From Stenotrophomonas sp. BIO128-Bstrain (GTDB lineage: Bacteria > Pseudomonadota > Gammaproteobacteria > Xanthomonadales > Xanthomonadaceae), in assembly GCF_030128875.1 (NCBI RefSeq), contig NZ_CP124620.1, forward strand, positions 2,728,001-2,792,000: DNA of 64,000 nucleotides, written 5' to 3'. Under the pieces are notes generated by a model. The model did no database searches, was not told the origin of the DNA, and saw nothing but the letters and a program-made list of their open reading frames with translations. Position numbers and translations under genes: made by a program. Numbering within the stretch: position 1 is the stretch's first letter; every line of letters starts with the position of its first letter. Below, piece after piece: positions 27,256-35,217 of the stretch.

Positions 27256-27288
27256 AAAAAGGCGACCCGGTCGCCCGGGTCGCCTTTT
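27256..27288. terminator. Rho-independent terminator
   Basis: A 10-bp stem GGCGACCCGG / CCGGGTCGCC with a 4-base loop has an A-run on the left and a T4 on the right. It lies between the convergent transpeptidase gene and the small minus-strand frame and can serve both. Confidence 0.85.
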
Positions 27289-27308
27289 CGTTACCGCACC
27301 CGCCGAAG

Positions 27309-27477
27309 TCACTTCAGGCCGCGGTTGCGCAGCAGGGCATCGGCGCTCGGCATGCGGACGCGGAAGGCCTTGCAGCTTTCGGCCGGATCGATATTGTCGG
27401 CCAGCACATCCAGCGCGCAGACGATCTCCGATACCTGCGCAGAAGCCGCCCCGGCCCCGTGTTCCGTGACCGGCCCG
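27309..27477 (-). pseudogene. C-terminal fragment of an unidentified small protein
   Basis: A minus-strand frame ends at 27309 and encodes SEIVCALDVLADNIDPAES, then KAFRVRMPSADALLRNRGLK. No start codon with a ribosome site is visible before the frame runs into the ABC permease gene in another frame. A breakpoint near 27477 is therefore likely, without any ISCR sequence at the join. Family not recognised. Confidence 0.35.
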
Positions 27478-28590
27478 TCAGGCGCCGTCCCGCGCCGGGG
27501 CGTAGCGCCATACCGCCAGCGCGCCATACAGCAGTGTCAAAAAAGCGAGGTTGCACAACTCGGGAAGCGCCTCGGCGAAGCTTGCGCCCATCTGGTTGAA
27601 CTTCACCATCAGGTTGATGCCGGGCGTGGAGGGAACCAGCTTCGCCAGCCACGCCAGGGGCTGTGGCATCGCCACGGCCGGCCATGAGAGCCCGGACAGG
27701 AAGAAGAGTGGCAGCGCGGTGACGAGCATCAGCTGGAAGGGCCGTTCGCGGGTGCGGAAGAAACTGCCCGCGAACAGCCCGAACGCCACCACCGCGGCCA
27801 CGTACAGCGCTCCGCCCACCAGCGTACCGGGCGGATTGCCGCCACGCGGATAGTCCTGGAGCCACATCACCAGACCGTTGTAGTACAGCATGCTGCACAC
27901 GCCGATCAGCGCGAACGCGGCGGCGATGCCGAGCAGGCCGCGGCGCGAGAACGCCAGCCGACCCAGGCGTTCGCGACGCGTGCCGGCCATGACCAGCATG
28001 CCGATCAACAGTGTCTGCTGCACGATCAGCTGTGCCACGCCCGGCACCACGGCGCTGCCGTAACCCTCGCGGGTGTTGAACAGCGGCCGCGCCACCACCT
28101 GCAGCGGCGCTGCGCCGGGCGCACCTGCGAAACCTGCCTGCACCACGGCGGCCTCGCGCGCGAACGCGGCGGCGGCCTCGCCCAGGCCCTCGAGCACCAC
28201 GCCGCCGCGACCGAGGAACGCACCACTGCCGTACAGCGCCAGTTGCCCCTGCCCGCCGCGCAGGATCCCGCGTTCGAACCCCGCGGGCACCACCAGCAGG
28301 CCCTGCGCTTCACCACGGGCGATCCTTGGCCGGGCCTCCTCCACCGAGGTCGCATCGCCGACGATCCTCACCGCGCGCACCGCGCCCGCCTTGCGCACCA
28401 GGGCGCGGCTCATGGCGCTATGGTCGAGGTCGACCACCAGCACCGGATACTGCGAAGCCACCTGGTGCCGGTAGGCGACCGGGTAGAAGAACGAGTACAG
28501 CACCACGGCGCCGATCAGCGTCACCACCGCGTAGCGGTCCGAGAACACGGCGCGCAGAGTCTCCAGGAAGGCGGCCCTGACCTGGTTCAT
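27478..28590 (-). CDS. ABC-2 type transporter permease (YhhJ-like)
   Basis: 370 aa. One N-terminal membrane helix (AVVTLIGAVVLYSFFYPVAY) is followed by a ~130-residue extracytoplasmic domain (YPVLVVDLDHSAMSRALV, LALYGSGAFLGRG). Five or six C-terminal helices then follow, including the ABC-2 signature region LMLVTALPLFFLSGLSWP. This is the topology of YhhJ/YbhS/YbhR permeases that export drugs or toxic compounds with an ATPase partner. It overlaps the upstream permease gene (ATGA). No ATPase or membrane-fusion gene remains in this block, so the system is incomplete here. Confidence 0.83.
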   Translation of the reverse strand: MNQVRAAFLETLRAVFSDRYAVVTLIGAVVLYSFFYPVAYRHQVASQYPVLVVDLDHSAMSRALVRKAGAVRAVRIVGDATSVEEARPRIARGEAQGLLVVPAGFERGILRGGQGQLALYGSGAFLGRGGVVLEGLGEAAAAFAREAAVVQAGFAGAPGAAPLQVVARPLFNTREGYGSAVVPGVAQLIVQQTLLIGMLVMAGTRRERLGRLAFSRRGLLGIAAAFALIGVCSMLYYNGLVMWLQDYPRGGNPPGTLVGGALYVAAVVAFGLFAGSFFRTRERPFQLMLVTALPLFFLSGLSWPAVAMPQPLAWLAKLVPSTPGINLMVKFNQMGASFAEALPELCNLAFLTLLYGALAVWRYAPARDGA

Positions 28591-29170
28591 CGCTGCCCCC
28601 AGGAGGCCGGATCGCGCGCTCCGCGCGCATACAGGCGCAGCCCCGCGCCGCCGGCCACCAGCACGAACAGCAGCAAGGTCCCCAGCAACGACAGCGAGGC
28701 CGTCCATGCCGCACCCAGGTCGAGCTGCTGCGCCTGCAGCTTGAGGTAGGCGGTGAAGGGAAGCAGCTGGCTCCAGACCTGTGCGAACAGCGGCGCTCCC
28801 TGCACCGGGAACGTCGCGCCCGAGAACGCCAGCGACGTGCCCGCATACAGTCCGGTCAGCGACAGCGACGTGCCCATATTGCGGGTGGCCCCGACCAGCA
28901 GCAGCGCGATGCCGCCGTAGGCCAGGTACATCGCCGCCTGCGCGGCGACCAGCAGTACCGCGCTGCCGGCCACACCGCCGCGGATCGCCGCCAGCCAGAG
29001 CAGCGACAGCGTGCCGTAGGCGGTGAACAGCAGCAGGTACGGCGCCAGCTTGCCGGCCACCGCCGGCAGCAGGCGATCGCCGCACTCGGCCAGCCATGTG
29101 CCCGCGCTGCCGTCACGCAGTTCGCGCCCGAGCGCGCCCACCATCGCCAGGCAGGCGGCGAGGTGCAGCA
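28587..29170 (-). pseudogene. ABC-2 type permease, N-terminally truncated
   Basis: About 194 residues read from the breakpoint at 29170 to the stop overlapping the next permease. Hydrophobic helices (APYLLLFTAYGTLSLLWLAAI, GSAVLLVAAQAAMYLAYGGI) and the motif SLAFSGATFPVQGAPLFAQV match the C-terminal half of the same ABC-2 family. The missing N-terminal half (~175 residues by comparison with its neighbour) points to a breakpoint without an ISCR end. Tandem permeases of this sort normally form a heterodimer. Confidence 0.75.
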
Positions 29171-29329
29171 ACCGGCGAGTTTGCCGAGCCGGAAGATGCC
29201 GCAGATATCGATGCGGTAATGCGCGAGATCAAGGCTACGCTGGCCGAGCAGGAGCGCCGCGAGGCCTTGCGCGGGGCCGACGATGCGCCGAAGGATGAGC
29301 CGCCGGAGCCGCCATGGATGAGAGGGTAA
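29171..29329 (+). pseudogene. C-terminal fragment of an unidentified acidic protein
   Basis: The plus-strand frame runs from about the 29170 junction to TAA at 29329 and encodes about 52 residues: EFAEPEDAADIDAVMREIKA, TLAEQERREALRGADD and a proline-rich tail ending PEPPWMRG. Charged and probably helical. No family recognised. The next 149 bp (29330-29478) hold no convincing gene. Confidence 0.35.
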
Positions 29330-29478
29330 TTGGCAGTCTCTAGCAAGAGCTGGAGACTGCTGGCTCTGCTTCGTTGAGCCGCTTGATCGCCTGGTTTCCC
29401 AGGAGGCGAACCAGGCTATCAAGTGACTTGGCAATCGGTTTGGCTAGAGCGACCAAAGGCTTTGGCTTTTCAACGGCT

Positions 29479-30951
29479 TCACTGTGCCGATTTCTCTGCA
29501 GGCCTAGCCGCGGCATCTGCGGCCTCAGCCTGCCACCCACCTCCCAACGCCACATACAACGCCACCTGGGCCGTCGCTAGCTCCGTCCTGCCCTCGAGCG
29601 CTTGTCGCTTGGCCTGTAGTGCACCACGCTGGGCGTCCAGCACTTCACTCAGGTTGGCCTCACCCAACTCATAGCTGCGCTGCGCCAGTCGATGCGCACG
29701 TTCGCGGTGCTCGCGGGTGCGGCTGAGGGATGCGTGTCGGCGTTGCTGACCAGCCATCCTCGTCAGGCCACGCTCGACTTCCTCCAGCGCACGGGCCAAC
29801 GCCTGTTCGAATGCGACATAGGCTGTCTCGCCCTCGGCATCGGCAAGGTCGATGGCTGCACCGCGGCGTGGATAGTCCAGCAGCGGCAGGCCGAATGTGG
29901 CACCGACTCGGGCGAAGTTCGACGCGCTGGACACTGCATCGCCCAGCGCGAAGCCGGAGCGGCCCACTGCGGCCTGCACCGCCAGCTTGGGAAACAGGTC
30001 GCGGCGAGCGGCCAGCGATTGCAGCTCGGCGGCGTCCAGCCGTGCCGCTTCGGCAATCAGGTCCGGACGGCGGCGCAGCAGGTCGATGGGCTGGCCGGGG
30101 GCGATGCGCTGTTCGGCCAGTGGCACCGGCGCGTTGGCGGCGAAACGCGCGGCGGTGCTGCCCGGCGGCTCGGCGAGCAGGGTGTCCAGCGCCAGCTGCG
30201 CTTCGGCCAAGTGGATATCCAGCTCATCCAGATCGGCTTCCCGCGACGCGCGCTCGGCGGATGTGGCTTCCACATCCAGTCGGGTCACTTCGCCGGCATG
30301 GAAGAGCAGTCCGGCGATGCGCTCCAGCTCGCGCGCCACTTCAATGCCTTCGACCAGCAGGGCTCGCTGGCCCTGCAGCGCGCGCATTTGCAGATAGCCC
30401 TGCGCGGTGTTCGAGGCAACGGCGAGCCGCGCCGCTACCGTCTGCGCCTCCGCCGAACGCAGTTGCCGGGCCGCGCTGTCACGCCGCGCGCGGGTGGCGC
30501 CAAACAGGTCCAGCTCCCAGGTGGCCTGCAAGGCCAGCTCCCAGGTGTCGACGCTGATCACATCATCGTCAGGGATAAAGCCGGCCAGCGGGCTTCCAGG
30601 TTCGGCGTCCTGGTCGTTCTCGACCCACTGGCGGCTAGCCGAGCCGGGCAGGTCGAAGCTCGGCAGCAGGCCGGCACGCGACTGGCGCAGCTGAGCCCGC
30701 GCTGCGGTGACACGTGCCATGGCCAGGCGCACATCGTGGTTCTGCTGCATGGCGCGGCTGACCAGTGCGGTGAGCTGTGGGTCATCGAACTGGCGCCACC
30801 AGGCGGCCAGCGTTTCGGCATCCGCCGCTTGCGCGCCGGCGGCACTGAACCAACCTTCCGGCAGTTGCGGATCGGCATACTGCGGTGCGCTGGAGCAGGC
30901 GCTCAGGGCCAGGGCGAGCAGCAGCGGAGCGGCCAGGGCCTTGGCAGTCAT
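29479..30951 (-). CDS. TolC/OprM-family outer-membrane efflux lipoprotein
   Basis: 490 aa. A lipoprotein signal (LLLALALSACSS, lipobox cysteine at about 19) is followed by duplicated OEP repeats with long amphipathic helices (RAQLRQSRAGLLPSFD in the first half, LARALEEVERGLTRMAGQQ in the second). LLRRRPDLIAEAARLDAAE is characteristic of the NodT/OprM group. The C-terminal tail is disordered. It forms the outer-membrane channel of a tripartite pump; its ATG overlaps the stop of the RND gene (ATGA), placing it third in the operon. Confidence 0.92.
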   Translation of the reverse strand: MTAKALAAPLLLALALSACSSAPQYADPQLPEGWFSAAGAQAADAETLAAWWRQFDDPQLTALVSRAMQQNHDVRLAMARVTAARAQLRQSRAGLLPSFDLPGSASRQWVENDQDAEPGSPLAGFIPDDDVISVDTWELALQATWELDLFGATRARRDSAARQLRSAEAQTVAARLAVASNTAQGYLQMRALQGQRALLVEGIEVARELERIAGLLFHAGEVTRLDVEATSAERASREADLDELDIHLAEAQLALDTLLAEPPGSTAARFAANAPVPLAEQRIAPGQPIDLLRRRPDLIAEAARLDAAELQSLAARRDLFPKLAVQAAVGRSGFALGDAVSSASNFARVGATFGLPLLDYPRRGAAIDLADAEGETAYVAFEQALARALEEVERGLTRMAGQQRRHASLSRTREHRERAHRLAQRSYELGEANLSEVLDAQRGALQAKRQALEGRTELATAQVALYVALGGGWQAEAADAAARPAEKSAQ

Positions 30952-33900
30952 GCGGTTTCCTCCGGTCGCACTTTCATGAACAGCAGGTACAGACATGGCA
31001 CCGCAAGTAGGGTCAGCAGCGTGGCGAAGCCCAGGCCGCCCATGATGGTAACCGCCATGTTGGCGAAGAACGGGTCGAACAGCAGCGGCACCATGCCCAG
31101 CACCGTGGTGCCAGCAGCCATCATCACCGGGCGCAGGCGTGACGCCGAGGCCTCGATGATGGCGGTCAGGCGTGGCACTTCGTCATCGATCTGCCGGTCG
31201 ATCTCGTCCACCAGCACCACGGCGTTCTTGATCAGCATGCCGGTCAGGCTGAGCAGGCCGAGCAGCGCCATGAAGCCGAACGCCTGGCCGGTGAGCAACA
31301 GGCCGAAGCTCACCCCGCAGATCGCCATGGGTACCACCAGCCAGATCATCAACGGCTGGCGCACCTTGGCGAACAGCAGCACGGTGACCAGCACCATCGC
31401 CAGATAGGGCACTGCCAGCGTACTGGCCAACGCCTGCTGGGCATCGGATGACTGTTCGTAGTCGCCGCCCCATTTCAGGCTGTAGTTGACCGGCAGTTCG
31501 ATGCCCTCGATCAGCGGACGAATGCGCTCGTGCGCCTCGTTGGTGTTCTCGCCATCCCGCGGCTCGGCGCGAATGGAGATGGTGCGCTCGCGGTCGTAGC
31601 GCACGATGATGCTGTCCTCGCTGGTCGGCTCGATGCCGTCGGCGACCTGCGCCAGCGGCACGTAGCCGTTGCCCGCTGGGCTCCAGATCAGCCGCTGCAG
31701 CAGGTTGTCACTGCCGATGCGGTCGTCGGGCGCGGCGCGCAGCAGCACTGGGATCAGTTCGTCGCGCTCGCGCAGCAGACTGACCCGCTGGCCCTCGCTG
31801 CCGGCTGCGAGCGCGCGGGCCACGGCCTGGCGGGTCAGACCGGCGTCTGCAAGACGATCCAGTGCCAGCTGCGGGCGCAGCACCAGCACCGGCTGGCGCC
31901 AGTCGTCGCGCACGTTGAATACCTTGCCCTCATCTTGCAACCGCTTGCGACCCTCGGCAGATATTCTCCGTAGCACGTCGATATCCGGGCCGCTGATGCG
32001 CGCCTCCAGCTTGGCCTCGGCATTGGGACCGAACATGAACTGAGCGGCCGTGACGTCAGCCGATGGGTAGCGCTGCGGCAACTCCTGGTTGATCTGCCGC
32101 ACCAGGTCGTCAATCAAATCCGCATCCTCGGTGCGCACGAGAAAGTGCATCAGCGATGAATTCGGCTGCTCCGGCATGTAAGTGAGCATGAAGCGCGAGG
32201 CCCCGGCGCCGATGAAGCTGGACACGCCGCTGACACCCTCCATCTCCGCCAGGTACTCCTCGACGTCAGTCGCGGTGCGCGCGGTATCGCGGATATGCGT
32301 GCCCTGGGGCAGGAACAGGTTGACGTAGAACAGCGGCGTACTTGACGGCGGAAAGAAGCTCTGCGGCAGGCGGGTGAAGATCACGGCACTGACCACCGTC
32401 AGCACCAGCAGCACGCCGATGGTCAGCCAGGGCCGATGCAGCACGCCACCGGCCAGGCGCCGATAACGGTTGTACCAGGGGCCGTTGTAGGCCGCATCGG
32501 GGTCCTCGTCGGTGCCGGCATTGCGCAGCAGGTAATGGCCGAACAGCGGTACCAGCAGCAGGGCCAGCAACCAGCTGAGCAGCAGCGACACGGCAATGAC
32601 AAAGAACAGCGAGAAAAGGAATTCGCCGGTGGTGTCCTGGGACAGGCCGATCCCGGCGAAGGCGAGAATGCCGATGATGGTCGCCCCAAGCAGCGGCCAT
32701 TGCGTTTGCTGCAGCGTTTGCTGCGAGGCTTCGAGAATGCTCTTGCCCTGGCGCTGGCGCACCAGCATGCCATCGCAGACCACCACCGCGTTATCCACCA
32801 GCATGCCCATGGCGATGATCAGCGCGCCGAGGGAAATCCGTTCCAGCTCGATGCCCACCAGCCACATCACCAGCAGTGTGCCAAGCACGGTGAGGAACAG
32901 CACCGCACCGATGATGAAGCCGGCGCGCATGCCCATGGCAATGCACAGCACGCCGACCACGATGGCCACCGAGAGGAACACGTTGAGCGCGAAACTGTTC
33001 ACCGACTCGTCGACGATCTGGTGCTGTTCATACAGCGGATGCAGGTCGGCGCCCAGCGGCATACGGTGCTCGTTGGCCTGCAGGACAGCTTCGACGCTAT
33101 GCCCGACCTCGACGATATTCGCCCCGGATACCCCGCTGATGCCGAGCGTCAGCGCCTGCTGGCCGTTGTGGCGAATGATCTGTTGTGGCCGCTCGGCGTA
33201 TTCTCGCGATAGCTTGGCGATGGCGCCCAGTTCGACCCGTTGTGGCCCTTGGCCGACCGGCAGTGCACGCAACTCGTCGAGAGAATCGAAGGCACCGCTC
33301 GGGCGCAGGCGCACAAAGAAGTCGCCGGCATTGACGCCACCGGCATCCACCGCGGCGTCGGTATCGGTCAGGGCCGCGGCGATCTCGTCCGGGGCGACGC
33401 CCAGTGCGGCCAGCTGCGCCTGATCGACCTCCACCAGAATGCGTTCTTCCTGTACCCCGGCGATCTCCACTTTGCCGACGCCATCTGCAGTGAGCAGGGC
33501 GCGGCGCAGGTCCTTGGCCGTTTCGTGCAGCTCCTTGAGGGTCAGCCCGTCGCCGGTCAGGGCGTAGAAGATGCCGTATACGTCACCGAAATCGTCATTC
33601 ACCATCGGCGGCTCGATCCCCGGCGGCAGGTCGCCCTGGGCATCGTCGATCTTGTTGCGCAGCTCGTCCCAGATCTGCGGCAGCGCATCGCCATCGTATC
33701 GGTCCTGCATTTCCACGCGAATCTCGGCGATGCCCGGCATTGAGCGCGAGCGGATCTCCTTGATCTGCGACATCTGCTGGATGGCGCTTTCCAGCGGCTC
33801 GGTTACCTGCTGCTCGACCTCCAGCGCCGTGGCGCCGGGGTATTGCACATTGACGATAGCCTGCTTGATGGTGAATTCCGGATCTTCCAGGCGGCCGATC

Positions 33901-33992
33901 TCGAAGAAGGCGAGGATGCCGCCGAGCAGGCATATCAGTACCAGAATCCAGATGTTGACCGGTCGGGTGATGGCGTAACGGGCAAAATCCAT
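30948..33992 (-). CDS. RND-family efflux pump inner-membrane transporter
   Basis: 1014 aa. The start MDFARYAITRPVNIWILVLI follows directly after the adaptor gene. Twelve membrane helices with two large periplasmic loops are expected, and hydrophobic blocks fit (VFLSVAIVVGVLCIAMGMRAG, ALIIAMGMLVDNAVVVCDGM, LAMVLVTVLLFAKVRQPL, LMALLGLLSLTGMLIKNAVV-type TM10). The helix-4 motif reads LVDNAVVV, with one Asp where AcrB has two. The branch is the AcrB/MdtB-like multidrug group rather than metal pumps, which lack this pattern. Proton-driven export; substrate not inferable. Confidence 0.92.
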   Translation of the reverse strand: MDFARYAITRPVNIWILVLICLLGGILAFFEIGRLEDPEFTIKQAIVNVQYPGATALEVEQQVTEPLESAIQQMSQIKEIRSRSMPGIAEIRVEMQDRYDGDALPQIWDELRNKIDDAQGDLPPGIEPPMVNDDFGDVYGIFYALTGDGLTLKELHETAKDLRRALLTADGVGKVEIAGVQEERILVEVDQAQLAALGVAPDEIAAALTDTDAAVDAGGVNAGDFFVRLRPSGAFDSLDELRALPVGQGPQRVELGAIAKLSREYAERPQQIIRHNGQQALTLGISGVSGANIVEVGHSVEAVLQANEHRMPLGADLHPLYEQHQIVDESVNSFALNVFLSVAIVVGVLCIAMGMRAGFIIGAVLFLTVLGTLLVMWLVGIELERISLGALIIAMGMLVDNAVVVCDGMLVRQRQGKSILEASQQTLQQTQWPLLGATIIGILAFAGIGLSQDTTGEFLFSLFFVIAVSLLLSWLLALLLVPLFGHYLLRNAGTDEDPDAAYNGPWYNRYRRLAGGVLHRPWLTIGVLLVLTVVSAVIFTRLPQSFFPPSSTPLFYVNLFLPQGTHIRDTARTATDVEEYLAEMEGVSGVSSFIGAGASRFMLTYMPEQPNSSLMHFLVRTEDADLIDDLVRQINQELPQRYPSADVTAAQFMFGPNAEAKLEARISGPDIDVLRRISAEGRKRLQDEGKVFNVRDDWRQPVLVLRPQLALDRLADAGLTRQAVARALAAGSEGQRVSLLRERDELIPVLLRAAPDDRIGSDNLLQRLIWSPAGNGYVPLAQVADGIEPTSEDSIIVRYDRERTISIRAEPRDGENTNEAHERIRPLIEGIELPVNYSLKWGGDYEQSSDAQQALASTLAVPYLAMVLVTVLLFAKVRQPLMIWLVVPMAICGVSFGLLLTGQAFGFMALLGLLSLTGMLIKNAVVLVDEIDRQIDDEVPRLTAIIEASASRLRPVMMAAGTTVLGMVPLLFDPFFANMAVTIMGGLGFATLLTLLAVPCLYLLFMKVRPEETA

Positions 33993-33996
33993 CGGC

Positions 33997-35076
33997 TCAG
34001 TTCCGCTCCCGCGCTTCGATCGGCTGGTCTTCGTGCAACTTGCTGCCACCTGCTACCACGATTGGCATCTGCGCCTGCAGTGCGTCGCCGCGAATCAGCG
34101 CCTGATCGCCATCGACTTGCTGCAGCTGAACCGGATGGCGCCGGGCGCGGCCATCGTCGGCCTGCCAGACGAAGTGTTTGCCGTCGCTGTCGGTCTGCAA
34201 TGCCGACAGCGGCAGACGGAAGCCGTCATCGTCGGTCTGTGGCCGGGCGGGGCGCTCCAGACTGACGCGCATGGCCATACCGGGCAGCAGGTTGAAATCC
34301 TCCGGCGGTTCGCCCTGCAGCACCAGCCGGTAGGTGCGCGCGCCTTCACGCGGCTGGGTGCTGTGTTCCTTGTAGCGCAGCGGCAGGCGCAGGTCGGCGA
34401 TCACCAGCTCGGCCTCGGCCTTGAGCTCGGGCCCGAGCGGAATGCTCAGTGCTGCGCTTTCCGGCAGATCGACGCTGACCTCGATATGGCGGTTGTCCTG
34501 CATCTCGAATACCGGCGTGCCGACCGCGACCACCATGTCCGGTTCGGCGAGCCGTCGAGCCACGACGCCATCGAATGGCGCCGTCAGGGTGCTGTGATCG
34601 ATATTGCGCTGGGCGCTGTCGCGGGCCACGCGGGCGGCCACCGTGTTGGCCTCCAGCGCCTCGATGGCGGCGGGGGCGAGGATGCCTTCGGCGAGCAGGG
34701 TGCGCTTGCGCGCCAGGTCTGCTTCGAGCTGGCGCAGGCGCGCTTCGGCCTCACGCATCTGCAGGCGATAGTCGGTGCGGTCCAGCTGTGCGAGGGCTTG
34801 CCCGCGACGAACACGAGTGCCTTCGTCGATCAGGATGCGCTCGATGCGGCCAGCCACCTCGAAGGACAACTGGGTGGTGGTCACACTGCGCACTACGCCG
34901 GAAAAGCGCAGCGCCTCGGCCTTCGGCTCGGCCGGCTGCAAGGGCTCGACCAAGGCCACGCGTGGTGGCTCGGGCGCCGGCTCGGCCTCCGAGGAACAAC
35001 CGCCGAGCAGCGGCAGCGCACAGACGATGATCGTCAACCAGGCCTTGGACACTGGGAAAGCTGGCGTTGACGTCAT
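33997..35076 (-). CDS. RND efflux periplasmic adaptor (membrane-fusion lipoprotein)
   Basis: 359 aa. A lipoprotein signal ends LPLLGGCSSE. A lipoyl/barrel-sandwich half (LSFEVAGRIERILIDEGTRV) and a coiled-coil hairpin (DYRLQMREAEARLRQLEADL) come next. The second lipoyl half (HSTLTAPFDGVVARRLAEPD) and a beta-barrel (LPGMAMRVSLERPARP) follow. It bridges the RND pump and the outer-membrane channel. GGAG lies six bases before ATG 35076. First gene of the adaptor-pump-channel operon; about 140 bp of upstream DNA remain before the oriIS of copy F, probably including its promoter. Confidence 0.9.
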   Translation of the reverse strand: MTSTPAFPVSKAWLTIIVCALPLLGGCSSEAEPAPEPPRVALVEPLQPAEPKAEALRFSGVVRSVTTTQLSFEVAGRIERILIDEGTRVRRGQALAQLDRTDYRLQMREAEARLRQLEADLARKRTLLAEGILAPAAIEALEANTVAARVARDSAQRNIDHSTLTAPFDGVVARRLAEPDMVVAVGTPVFEMQDNRHIEVSVDLPESAALSIPLGPELKAEAELVIADLRLPLRYKEHSTQPREGARTYRLVLQGEPPEDFNLLPGMAMRVSLERPARPQTDDDGFRLPLSALQTDSDGKHFVWQADDGRARRHPVQLQQVDGDQALIRGDALQAQMPIVVAGGSKLHEDQPIEARERN

Positions 35077-35217
35077 CGGGGCTCCTGTCTGATTGGCGGT
35101 TATAGCGGTGTGGCACGCGCTAGGACTGACAATAGAGTCCAGTGCCAGCGCAGGAGTTCGACAGCAATGTGTTGCGAACGGCGTGACTGAACAGTCGATT
35201 TCTGCCAGAGCTCTGCC

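Noticed and set aside
30948..33992. Heavy-metal RND pump (CzcA/CusA type)
   Set aside because: The helix-4 motif and adaptor/channel partners (OprM/NodT type) fit the multidrug branch, and no metal-binding motifs or metal regulators are nearby.
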